From the NCBI GenBank assembly GCA_037349315.1, contig JBAIAC010000014.1:28931001-28995000 (forward strand): DNA of 64,000 nucleotides, given 5' to 3'. The notes beneath the pieces are model-generated. The model did not search any database, had not been told where the DNA came from, and saw only the letters and a list, made by a program, of their open reading frames with translations. The stretch comes from Chelydra serpentina. Its lineage: Eukaryota > Chordata > Testudines > Chelydridae. Every line of letters begins with the position of its first letter. The stretch's first letter is position 1. Of the stretch, positions 22,951 through 32,790 are shown in pieces. A program made the translations under genes and the position numbers.

Positions 22951-24235
22951 GGCACAGTTTGTAGTGTATAAACACCGAATCTACAATAATGTTTGGTTTT
23001 TAGTTTCATAAACTACTTTGACCACACACCATTTACAAAACACTTTATAATAGATCAAAAAGACTCTTGAATATTATAAAATTGGGCAATATTTATACAT
23101 TTATAATATTATATATTGTCATGCATAATATATTGTACAGAAATTAGATGCACAAATGTTGTATAATCAAGTGTTTTGTTTTTAAACCCTATTCCTCATG
23201 CTTTTTTTCTACCAGTTAGCTGAGAACTGATTAGTTTCTCAATCCCACTGACTTCAAAATTGTAACTACTTCTTGGGAGATATGGAATGCTCAAACAAAT
23301 GATTGTCATTTCTCATTGTTTTAATACATTCTCATTACTTTTCAATCGTGTTCCAATAACCCTTCAGACACCTAGAATACCAATCTTTGTCCTATCCGAT
23401 GGTGGAGGTGATCCTTTCTCTCCATTACAGCTCCTCACATCCAGCCTTGAAGATGGGGATATGGCTTCTTTTTTTTAACTGCTGTACAAATCATCTACCA
23501 TTAGTAGATAATGGGGTGACACTAGGAGCTTCATCGCTGATTTAAATGGGTTCAGTATAAAGCCCAATGTCTTACCACTGAAGACCCAGCAGATACATTT
23601 GCAAATACTCATCCTTTTTCAGCTCTAGCGTATTATAAGAGTCTAGACTTGGAAGTTTCTATTGATGGTGCATATAGTGTGTCAGGCCATAGCACTACTC
23701 ATTGCATTAAATTTACATTTTAATGTCTTGTGTGGTATTTAAATGTTTAATAATCTGAAACATTTGCGTCAGGGGAAAAAAAGTTGCATTGACCGCATTT
23801 ATCAAGGACTAAAAGTCTAGCATGAAATATTCTGCTTCATTGGCTGCTGTTGACTCTGTACCTTAATTTGACAGGGAAGGCAGGTGAATGATCTGCTCAG
23901 ACACTTGTGCCACTGAATAAGCGAGCCTCGCTGAAAAGAAATGTGCTAAGAGAAAGTAAAAATACTTGCTTTTCAGCTTACGGAAGCTGTGTGAAACGCT
24001 ACAGATTTGGTGATTGAATACAAATATTTTCTTTTTGTTTAATCTGTGTGGGCTCACACCCCATAATATTGCTTTTGATTTGGGATTTGAATGTATTCAA
24101 AGCAAAATTCAGGCAAAACAGGTGAGTTTTGCCCATGTTCAGGTTGAAACCAAGCAAAACCACTTAATAGAATTTAATAGTTAATAGAATTTATGACTTA
24201 ATAGCATTTATTACACGAGCCATAACCTCTGGTTG
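22951..24235. other. Unassigned non-coding sequence
   Basis: AT-rich, no supported gene. Frames at 23287-23478 and 23863-24057 are short and unrecognised. A small imperfect tandem repeat of TTAATAGAATTTA units sits near 24165-24205. Confidence 0.4.
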
Positions 24236-24605
24236 AAGTAGAGGATATCTTTCAGAAAGACATCCAGTCTTGATTTAAAATCTTGAAGTGATGAAAAAGT
24301 CCACCAGATCCATTTTAAAGCTTTTTAAATGGTTAATTGTCTCACTGTTTAAAAAGTGTCTTTAGCTTCAACTTTAAGACATTGGATCTTGTTATTTACT
24401 TCTCTAAGTTAGAGAGCTCTGTAGTATTATATTTTTCCTCTCTACAAGGGAATTTATAGACCATGGGAAAAGTCACTTCTTAACCTTGTCTTTGATGAAT
24501 GAAATAGAATGAACTTCTTAAGTCTCACTGTAAGCAAGGTTTTCTAGACCTTGAATCATTTTAGCAGGTCTTTTCTGAACCCTCTCCAATGTCAAAATTT
24601 TAACA
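24236..24605 (-). mobile_element. Old CR1 LINE fragment
   Basis: Minus-strand CR1 segment from the end of ORF2. Plus-strand text such as CATCCAGTCTTGATTTAAAA, GACATTGGATCTTGTTATTT and TTCTGAACCCTCTCCAATGT is the reverse complement of the CR1 C-terminal coding region (the segment equivalent to GLFSLEKRR in the 29.1-29.6 kb copy). It has many small indels and no open frame, so it is an old insertion. Confidence 0.7.
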
Positions 24606-25720
24606 GAAAATCATAAATATCAACCTTCCACCTGAAACATGACTTACAGTCAATTCCTTATCGAATTACAATTATGAACAAATGCTTTTTAGAGCATTAT
24701 AAAAACTGACAGGCAAAGAAGGATGTTGGAATTGGAAGAAAAAATAATACTGTTATGATTTAAAGGAACTGGTTGCTATAGTGACTTGTATACACCTTTC
24801 AAATCCATCAGTGGCATGGAGATTATTTCAAATGATTGTTGTGGTTGACCTTGCATATGTGGATGTTTGAACAAAAGATGTATCACCGTGAAGATGAACA
24901 AGTCTGAATAAAATAAGAACCAGCCTGAATCATCACACATCGGTTGGGCCCAACTCAAAACTCTGCTAAAGATGGAGAAAACTCACTATTTCCCCCCTTA
25001 TTTTCATGCCCCTTTCAATTCCTGATTCTGATTGAGGCCAGGTGCAGAAGAAGCAAGAAGATATCAATACCATGAAAGAGACTATTCTTGCAGGTCCAAG
25101 TTCAGGCCCAGGCTGTGCAGAGACATATGCCAAAAAAATTTGAAACCAGGAGAAGAACTTTATATACAACACTTGCATTCCACTTCTGGCATTCCTAAAG
25201 CTTGAATAACAGAAAGGAGTATTGTAGAGTTCAAGACCATGGCTGATGCAGTTTAGACCATGTGACTCCTGAGTCAGTCCCACCACATCTTGCAAAGATT
25301 ACACCTTCCCCAACAGGAAAAACCTGTTTTCACCAGGGCAGTATATGGGCCAGATCCATTTGAAATGACTGAGTGTAAAATAGCATACCTGCCCTATAGC
25401 ATCGTCTTCTGGCAAAACATGGTTCAGCAGCATCATGCCTCAATTTTCCTTTTTGGACACATGAGAAACTCCATACAGGCTTTTCTCTACCAGAAATACC
25501 CTGGTTTATTGTCATAAACTGATGCAATGAAAAAACAGTCCTCAGGGTCCCAATTCCATCTTTCCTAGCCCTACTTGGCTGAACCCATCTTTTACTCCAA
25601 CTCTCTGATAGTCTCTCTACCAGCTTCCCAGGAATCTCTCCTTATCTCCCTGGGCTGAGAGAGCCAACACTGAAACCTCAAACTCACCTGCAGACACCTT
25701 CCCAGCTTTTTGGTTTTTTT
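24606..25720. other. Unassigned non-coding sequence
   Basis: No supported gene. The frames at 24966-25295 (minus) and 25290-25527 (both strands) have no recognisable domain. The T run at about 25721-25738 is read as the 3' tail of the minus-strand LINE that follows. Confidence 0.4.
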
Positions 25721-26456
25721 CTCTTTTTTTTTTTTTTAAATGGTGAAGCAGCCTTGACTGATGGGTTATAACCATCACCAACCACAATTCCTCAATATTA
25801 GCAGTTTATATTTTCTCATTTTGCACCTTGTCTTTCAGATAACATAACACCATCTTTTTAATACCCCATTTCCCCAATGTTTTTACTAAATACATTGTGA
25901 TTTTTGTTATCTTAAGCTGTTTAAATTCCTCAGAAAGCTTTTCCTTTCTTTATCAAAGGTGATCAATTGTTTCTTCCATCTTGCTACATGCACACTGTCC
26001 ATCTTTGTGTCTACCTGAAAAATCTTTTTGTTTAAGCCACAATGGCCAGTTAGTACTTTAAACAAAATCATCACTTAATTAGTCCCAAAGTATGTTGTTA
26101 TCCTCAACTCTAGGGCAAATACCTTCTTCCTCTCTCTTCTGGAATCCAAGTTTTTTGCCATTCCTCTTCTACATTTTTTTTTACTGGCTTTTGAATTCCT
26201 GTTTGCTCAAGGATATTTTTTCTATCCTTCCATTTCTTACAGCATTTTAGATGCTTTGTTCGTCATTTTTTCCTTGTTATTCCTATGTGCTCTGAGATCC
26301 AAACGAATGCTACATCTGTAGTACTTGAGTTATTAGAAATATAATGTCATTGATTAAATCTCTTCTACGTACTGAGACCACTTTTTTATTGCTATAAAGC
26401 CTGAGGTTAAATTAAAAAATAAAAATGACCACTTCTGCTGGGTGCACATCCCAGAG

Positions 26457-26717
26457 TCAATTTAATGCTAGCCTTATTGCTACTAGTTCGGCTATCATGA
26501 AAGCTTCATAATCAGATGTTCTTTTGGGTGTGCTAATTTTGGCATAGTATGATGTCCCCACTCTTCCTGTGTTTTTTTTCTTCTGTTTTTTTTTTAATTC
26601 ATCTGTGTATATTGGACAAAACCAACTCCACTTTTCCTCTATATAATGGTATACTTCATTTATAATACTTACTATCTCTTTTTTACCATTAAGTTTATAA
26701 AATATATCTAAATCCAC
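26457..26717 (-). pseudogene. RNase H domain of the I-group LINE
   Basis: The 86-residue open remnant includes IYTDELKKK (the usual IYTDGSK with the first catalytic Asp kept), TGRVGTSYY, and AELVAIRLAL with the second catalytic Glu. This order and spacing is typical of the RNase H domain at the C-terminus of I-type LINEs, where it would remove the RNA strand of the cDNA hybrid. The region upstream to 27380 should hold the thumb of the RT but is too decayed to read. Confidence 0.82.
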
Positions 26718-27385
26718 TATTGGCCATAACTAAGTTTCCCATGATTAAAAGTTTTGACTTCATTCAGTTTTACCTTGTCTTTCAACTTCGGCATCCACTC
26801 TTCAACTCAAATGGCATACGGAGTTCTACTGTGTGCTTTAGTTCATCTATCAGATTCCCAACAATCCTCATATTTTCATTTGGTACTTTCATCATTGCAA
26901 TTCCCATTAACTTTGGCCTGGAAAGTTAGGTCCAGTAGTTTTATTTGTAGTGTAACTGACATTTCTGTAGCACACATATAGGTGTTGTAATAAATGCACC
27001 ACATGCAATTCATAGTGTGTGGGCTTGTATTATTATTATTTAAGTTCTGATTTTGATGCTGGCCTCAAAGCTTGGCAGCCATAGTCAGTCACTGGTCTGT
27101 TTAAGGCGCTGTGCAAGGTCAGTAGTGTTTTCTTATCTGCCCCCCAATTAGTACCTGCAGGACTTTTAATCAGGTTAATCTTTCCTGTCCATTTATTTTA
27201 AACATAATCTATATGATCTTTCCAAAGAAATTTAGTATCAAATACTACTCCTAAGAATTTAAACCTTTTAACTATATATCTATTTCTTCTACATACAGAT
27301 ACAGTTTACATTCCTTTGTAATTTTCATTTGTAAAAATCAGTCCTTTGATTTTCGCAATGGAAACATTGAAACCCCAGCATTTCC

Positions 27386-27880
27386 TCAGTCAGAGGTGAC
27401 TTGTAACACTTTGATATTCTTTTCTGCCACCTCAACATTCTCGCTCCTAACCCAAGGAGCACAATCATCTGCAAATAGAATGACACCTACCCCAGCACTT
27501 ATTTGTTCTGGGAAATCATTTATCATAATATTAAATAAGGTTGGGCTGATAAAAATGGTACACCATAGGGAAGTGTTAATATTACATATGAGAGGGGTAG
27601 CCGTGTTAGTCTGGATCCGTAGAAGTGACAAAGAGTCCTGTGGCACCGTATAGACTAACAGACGTATTGAAGCATAAGCTTTCATGGGTGAAGTGGGTAT
27701 TCACCCACGAAAGCTTATGCTCCAATACATCTGTTAGTCTATAAGGTGCCACAAGACTCTTTGTCAATATTATATATGTTCAACATAACATTCCCAACTC
27801 CGACCTGTGTGGTCCTTTTACTCAAAAATTCTCTAGTCCACTCATATATTCTTTTCCTTATCCCTAGTGCATCTACACTG
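27386..27880 (-). pseudogene. I-group LINE reverse transcriptase, C-terminal half
   Basis: Upstream of the foldback insert, 27779-27880 translates as VDALGIRKRIYEWTREFL then SKRTTQVGVGN. Downstream of it, 27386-27575 gives SPTLFNIMINDFPEQ and ILFADDCAPWVR. The FADD box is the catalytic RT motif and is intact here. The two pieces join across the insert once one copy of the 13-bp duplication is dropped, apart from a small deletion at the GVPQG-like motif. The frame is broken by the insertion and by that deletion. Confidence 0.85.
27591..27765. mobile_element. Foldback copy of the tail repeat, 13-bp target duplication
   Basis: 175-bp insert beginning AGAGGGGTAGCCGTGTTAGT. It is flanked by AATATTACATATG (27578-27590) and AATATTATATATG (27766-27778), a 13-bp duplication with one mismatch. 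It contains two 66-bp inverted arms, 27627-27692 and 27700-27765, separated by 7 bp. Each arm is the repeat GTGGCACC..TATAGACTAACAG..CATAAGCTTTC..GGGTGAA, also present at 57168-57252, 57816-57906 and 60019-60115. An inverted arrangement with a long direct duplication suggests retrotransposition with 5' inversion rather than a DNA element. Confidence 0.82.
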
Positions 27881-28019
27881 TAGAATGATAAAAAGATAGG
27901 AGGGTCAGGGCAAAACTGGGAGGCAAGATCAAATCAGTATCTTAGATGCCTGTATACAAATGTGAGAAGTATGGGTAATAAGCAGGAAGAACTGGAAGTG
28001 CTAATAAATAAATTCAACT

Positions 28020-28502
28020 ATGACATTGTTGGCATCACCAAAACTTGGTGATAATACACATGATTGGAATGTTGGGATGGATGGGTACAGCTTGCTCAGG
28101 AAGGACAGACAGGGGAAAAAGGGAGGAGGTGTTGCCTTATATATTAAAAATGTACACACTTGGACTGAGGTGGAGATGGACATAGGGGACGGAAGTGTTG
28201 AGAGTCTCTGGGTTAGGCTAAAAGGGGTAAAAAACAAGGGTGATGGCATGCTAGGAGTCTACTACAGGCCACCTAACCAGGTGGAAGAGGTGGATGAGGC
28301 TTTTTTTAAACACCTAACAAAATCATCCAAAGCCCAAGATTTGGTGGTGATGGGGGACTTCAACTATCCAGATATATGTTGGGAAAATAACACGGCGGGG
28401 CACAGACAATCCAATAAGTTCTTGGACTGCATTGCAGACAACTTTTTATTTCAGAAGGTTGAGAAAGCTAGTAGGGGAGAAGCTGTTCTAGATTTGATTT
28501 GA
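28020..28502 (+). pseudogene. CR1 ORF2 endonuclease domain
   Basis: 160-residue frame, the N-terminal AP-endonuclease domain of CR1 ORF2, which nicks the target to prime reverse transcription. Visible landmarks: the substrate-loop block [47 protein letters not shown] and the catalytic [11 protein letters not shown] (Asp and Asn kept). Just upstream the frame reads [12 protein letters not shown] with a shift at TGGTGATAA, where a base is missing from the normal ETWWD. It stops at TGA, 28501-28503, after AVLDLI, where other copies continue LTNREE; the next frame resumes that sequence. Confidence 0.9.
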
Positions 28503-28994
28503 ACAAATAGGGAGGAACTCGTTGAGAACTTGAAAGTAGAAGGCAGCTTGGGTGAAAGTGATCATGAAATCATAGAGTTCACAATTCTAAGGAAGGGTAG
28601 AAGGGAGTACAGCAAAATAGAGACCATGGATTTCAGGAAAGCGGATTTTGGTAAGCTCAGACTGCTGATAGGTAAGGTCCCATGGGAATCAAGACTGAGG
28701 GGAAAAACAACTGGAGAGAGCTGGCAGTATTTCAAAGGGACACTATTAAGGGCCCAAAAGCAAACTATTCCGTTGGGTAGGAAAGATAGAAAATGTGGCA
28801 AAAGACCACATTGGCTTAACCACAAGATCTTGCAAGATCTAAATAATAAAAAGGAGTCATATAAAAAATGGAAACTAGGACAAATTACAAAGGATGAATA
28901 TAGGCAAACAACACGGGAATGCAGGGGCAAGATTAGAAAGGCAAAGGCACAAAATGAGCTCAAACTAGCTACAGGAATAAAGGGAAACCCCTAG
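28503..28994 (+). pseudogene. CR1 ORF2 endonuclease end and linker
   Basis: Continuation of the same ORF2 after a premature stop: [20 protein letters not shown], with the catalytic SDHEIIEF motif at the end of the endonuclease. A basic linker follows ([60 protein letters not shown]). It ends KGNP and stop at 28994, where the deletion and rearrangement begin. Confidence 0.88.
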
Positions 28995-29054
28995 ACCCCT
29001 TTCTGCCGTACTCCTTCCTAGACAGTCTCCTCCCATTCTGTATGTGTGAAACTG

Positions 29055-29130
29055 ATCAAGTTTGCTTTTTTTGCAACAGCATCACACTGTTGACTCATAT
29101 TTAGCTTGTTGCAAAAAAAGCAAACTTGAT
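29055..29130. repeat. Perfect inverted repeat at the CR1 rearrangement
   Basis: Arms of 23 bp, 29055-29077 and 29108-29130, are exact reverse complements (TTGCAAAAAAAGCAAACTTG on the right). The 30-bp loop and the stretch 28996-29054 are CR1 sequence in the minus orientation. Compare CTTTCTGC..CTTCCTAGACAGT and TGTTGACTCATATTTAGCTTGT here with 4235-4265 and 4193-4211 in the minus-strand CR1. Confidence 0.9.
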
Positions 29131-29644
29131 TCTGGGCTGCATTAACAGGTGTGCTGTGAGCAAGACACGAGAAGTCATTCTTCCGCTCTACTCTGTGCTG
29201 GTTAGGCCTCAACTGGAGTATTGTGTCCAGTTCTGGGCACCGCATTTCAAGAAAGATGTGGAGAAATTGGAGAGGGTCCAGAGAAGAGCAACAAGAATGA
29301 TTAAGGGTCTAGAGAACATGACCTATGAAGGAAGGCTGAAGGAATTGGGTTTGTTTAGTTTGGAAAAGAGAAGACTGAGAGGGGACATGATAGCAGTCTT
29401 CAGGTATCTAAAAGGGTGTCATAAGGAGGAGAGAGAAAACTTGTTCATCTTAGCCTCTGAGGATAGAACAAGAAGCAATGGGCTTAAACTGCAGCAAGGG
29501 AGGTTTAGATTGGACATTAGGAAAAAGTTCCTAACTGTCAGGATGGTTAAACACTGGAATAAACTGCCCAGGGAGGTTGTCGAATCTCCATCTCTGGAGA
29601 TATTTAAGAGTAGGTTAGATAAATGTCTATCAGGGATGGTCTAG
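29126..29644 (+). pseudogene. CR1 ORF2 C-terminus
   Basis: 172 residues of the CR1 ORF2 C-terminal region, downstream of the RT palm. Landmarks: [97 protein letters not shown] and [15 protein letters not shown], ending in a natural stop at 29644. The frame is open throughout. The catalytic palm that should precede it is deleted, so no active RT could be made. Confidence 0.92.
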
Positions 29645-29731
29645 ACAGTAATTGGTCCTGCCATGAGGGCAGGGGGCTGGACTCGATGACCTCTCGAGGT
29701 CCCTTCCAGCCCTAGAATCTATGAATCTATG

Positions 29732-30100
29732 AGCCTTCTCTCCATGGCATGTCATACACATTTTCAACATCTAGACACACAGCTATCATAAAACCTTTGT
29801 GCCTTTTACTTCTATATATTTTGGTTTCTAATTTAATAATGTAATCAATGATGCATCTTTCTCCCCTAAAACTACTCCATTCCTTGTCTATAATCCCATT
29901 GTTTTCCAAATAGACAACCAATCCGCCATTCACCATTTGCTCCATAATTTTATCCAGACAGGATATAAAGGCAATTGGTCTATAAGCATCCACTTTGTGG
30001 ATAGTTTGCCTAGTTTTTGTATTGGTATTACTACTGCATGTTTCTACCCTACTGTATTCTATAGTGTTACATAATTTCAAAAGATCCCTCAAACTACTTT
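29732..30100 (-). pseudogene. I-group LINE reverse transcriptase, N-terminal half
   Basis: Contains AYRPIAFISCLDKIMEQMV (RT block 1), LENNGIIDKEWSSFRGERC (block 2, near the usual QSGFR), DYIIKLETKI, and the palm block AVCLDVENVYDMPWREG with the first catalytic Asp. It is cut by the CR1 insertion directly after WREG and resumes at VDALG on the other side. Confidence 0.87.
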
Positions 30101-30224
30101 CAGAGAGCTATTTAAACAGTGTTACACAGGTTATCTTTCCTTAGGGGTGTATTCTTGCTGATATCAATAGCTTTCTCAAGTTCCCACATGCAAAATTATT
30201 CAGTGTAGTATCTTCATGTTTACC

Positions 30225-30425
30225 TCAACTACATAATAGATCATAGCTGTCTTCAATTAATAGTCTTTTAATCTGATGGAAAACTTCACTTTCATTTTCA
30301 TCATTACTCATCCCTTGGAAAGCTTCTGCTAAAACTGTTGGTTTCTCATTATCAGAACTTCTAACTATGTTGTCAGTCCCAATGAGACCTGGGTTATGAC
30401 TACTGTTAGTCTGAATTCCATCCAT
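30225..30425 (-). pseudogene. I-group LINE linker between endonuclease and RT
   Basis: 66-residue open remnant with KPTVLAEAFQGMSNDENES, resembling the stretch before RT block 1 in LINEs (LAEAFxxxS). Assigned mainly by its position and strand within the element. Confidence 0.55.
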
Positions 30426-30779
30426 TCTTCTAATTTGCCTGGGTATTTCTCATGCCTTGGTATCTTTATTTATCTGCTTGCAATGCTTCCTCCAATGCAA
30501 TGCTTCCTTTGATTTTTTGGTTTTTTTTTCAAATAATTCTTTTTGCTATTGCCTTACTACTTTTATATTTCATTATATCTTCACTATTCATTGTATTTTT
30601 CACTTTTTATAGGCTTTGTTCCCTTCTTTCACTGCCATTTTTCACTCCTCATTCTACCCTGGAAGTGAGTTTTCATTGGGGTACTTTAATATCTTAGATA
30701 TGGCTAGAGTAGCTGCTGCTATTAATCCCTTTATTACATTATCATTGAAATTCTCTGTCATCACTCAGATAATGATTAT

Positions 30780-31501
30780 TCAAATATTCAGCACATTTAC
30801 TGGTAAATAGCTCCCAGTTCTCTTTCTTAAAATTTCAGGTAGTAATTTTCCATTACCTTCAACCTTATCTTGCCCTTGAATAGTAATAATTATATGGAAA
30901 TGATTACTCCCCATTCCTTTGTCCTTATATATTTCCCATTTGTAATTCCTTGCAATAACTTCTATTATAATTCCCAATTCTAAGCAGGAAAAATTACCAT
31001 CTGCTGCATTAAATCTAGTTGGGGTGCCATCATTTAAAAACTTTGTATTATTTTCATCCTTGACTTTTCTAAGCATTTAAAATTTTTATCAGTTAGCTTA
31101 CTTCCTTATTATTTTTCTCACTTAATGAGTGTTTAGGTCACCACATTTAATGTATGGTCTTTTAGCTTCTTCACTATTTCTTGTAGCTCTGAGCTTTCTA
31201 ATTCCCACATGAGTTATAGATATTATAAATCCTTAAAGAAATATTTCTCTTCTTCATTGGGAACTCAGCACCATTGTATTCTAGGTTTACTTCTTCATTC
31301 TACTATGCAGTTTAAGATTTCCCTCATGCAAATACAAACACCTCCTCCTCTTCCTAGTTCTTCATCTTGCCTAAAGGAAATATACCCTGGAATTTTAAAT
31401 GCAGGGCTTTTTTTATTCAACCATGTTTCCTGGATACTTATATCTGCTTTAATTTTCATTTCCAGCATATTTTCTTTTAGTTCTTGATCGTGTGCTATCA
31501 A
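30780..31501 (-). pseudogene. AP endonuclease of the I-group LINE
   Basis: Two frame pieces. The N-terminal one (31295-31501) reads KADISIQETWLNKKSPAFKI then PGYISFRQDEELGRGGGVCI, with the catalytic Glu of the QETWL motif. The C-terminal one (30780-31076) reads FLNDGTPTRFNAADGNFSCL and GSNHFHIIITI, the last being the usual GSDHFPI catalytic His motif with Asp changed to Asn. Together they span the whole domain; the middle is frameshifted. Confidence 0.85.
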
Positions 31502-31599
31502 GCTTCCAACAAAAATTTGTGATCCACATACTAATCATATTTCACCATTAACCTCATGAAAAATTGGATGAATACAGTCCATTGACAAATTGCTAATAT

Positions 31600-32780
31600 A
31601 CAAGTATTTTTCCTTCGCCCTTGCTATAATTTTCATTTTTCTGATTTGTTTCCCCAGTTTGTGATGTACAATGTATCACTTCTATCATAAATGCAATAAA
31701 CCTTTCTTTTTTTATTACTAATATATCACCGCCTATTCCTTTCATAGTGTTTATCATGTTCTTTGTAGAATGAGGCTGTGTCTGCAGTTCCCCTTTTCCT
31801 GTGCTGATTGTCTTTTGCTTCTCTGCCTGCTGCTTTGAGAGTCTTCTTAAAGCTTCTGCATAAGATATATTGTTAACAATTTTTGTCTTTTGTATCTCTT
31901 TAGCTTGTCTTGCTATAATATGCCCTCTATATGCCAGACTCTGACTCCCACCACAGTTACAACATTTGACCTCGGTCCTTTCTGTATAATTTTCATAGAA
32001 ATGCTCTCTCCCACATTAACTGCAACTCATTTTCCTTTTACAAACAATTGTTACATGCCCATTGGCACTTTTAATACCTATGGGGAGGGAGAATATATGA
32101 TTTAGTTTTCAACCTCTGAAACCCTGATGTTACTTTCTCAGGTAGAGTCCCTCCCTTAAATGTAATCCTCACTGTCATTGATGGCTTGCTTTTTCCTCCT
32201 TGTCTATGAGTTAGTTACTTATTTGCTAACACTTTATCTTCTCCTGTGCTTTTGATGATCTCATCGTTGGTCAGTTCTCACAGCAATCCGTATATTACTC
32301 CCTTCATTTCAGTCAAATACTTTGCAGCTGGCATTTATTTTAACTTTCCGTAGCATCTTAGTTTTTAGCAGTTTATCAGCTTGCTGTTTGTTTTCAATCC
32401 CCATCTCACAGCTTCCTGGCTCTTAATTTATCCCCTATGCTTTTTTTAATCCAGTCAGCCACTATTACAGGGTTTTAAGGTCACCTAATCTTATTTCTTT
32501 GGCTAGGGATCTTTCAATTATAAACACTTTGGTTTATTTCCTTCCTCAGCTTTTTGCATTTTTGCTGATATCACAGCAGCATCTGATTCTGCTTCCACCC
32601 ACCCCCCATTTGTATCCGTTCTCCCTGTCTAAGAGACTCATCTTCAATTTCCAGAGCAACTTTATTTGGGGTCAGAAAATCTTCCATCTCTTCCAGCCCT
32701 TGCCACCTTCCTCTTCCTATTTCCCTCTTTATAAGGCCCTGGTGCCTTCCCATAAGTCCATTTGAAACCATTCTCCCTCT
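31600..32780 (-). pseudogene. ORF1 (gag-like) of the I-group LINE
   Basis: Badly broken. At about 31915-32040 the minus strand reads MSCSxCGREHFYENY and ERTEVKCCNCGGSQSLAY, two degenerate CCHC zinc knuckles (CX2CX4HX4C with the last Cys now Tyr, and the second with His and final Cys lost). A third knuckle may precede it (KCQWACNNC). These knuckles bind the element RNA in I- and Jockey-type LINEs. The rest, up to about 32780, is assigned by position; the frame at 32571-32771 may be its N-terminal part. Confidence 0.62.
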
Positions 32781-32790
32781 TAAAAAGGAC

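Larger units (their letters stand above)
27883..29731 (+). mobile_element. CR1 LINE, internally deleted and rearranged
   Basis: Plus-strand CR1 inserted into the RT of the I-group LINE. It starts within the endonuclease of ORF2 (AGGGCAAAACTGGGAGGCAA at about 27907), keeps the endonuclease, loses the RT core, and keeps the ORF2 C-terminus and 3' UTR. It ends in GGTCCCTTCCAGCCCTAGAA and an imperfect ATCTATGA octamer repeat, the usual CR1 terminus. Reading frames are still largely open, so it is younger than the LINE it interrupts. The junction between the retained halves (about 28996-29130) contains CR1 sequence in inverse orientation. Confidence 0.92.
25721..32790 (-). mobile_element. Near-complete I-group LINE with RNase H, interrupted twice
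   Basis: Non-LTR retrotransposon on the minus strand. From high to low coordinates: gag-like ORF1 with zinc knuckles (about 31600-32780), AP endonuclease (30780-31510), linker, reverse transcriptase (29732-30100 and 27386-27880), RNase H (26457-26640), 3' region and a T run on the plus strand (its A tail). Without the foldback insert (27591-27765) and the CR1 (about 27883-29731) it is about 5.0 kb, near the full length of I-type LINEs. RNase H together with an AP endonuclease is characteristic of the I group (I, Nimb, Ingi and relatives) and absent from CR1, L2 and RTE. All frames carry stops and shifts, so it is dead. I could not find a target duplication. Confidence 0.85.

Noticed and set aside
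24160..24205. CRISPR-like or satellite array
   Set aside because: Only a few imperfect TTAATAGAATTTA units without regular spacers; ordinary AT-rich slippage.
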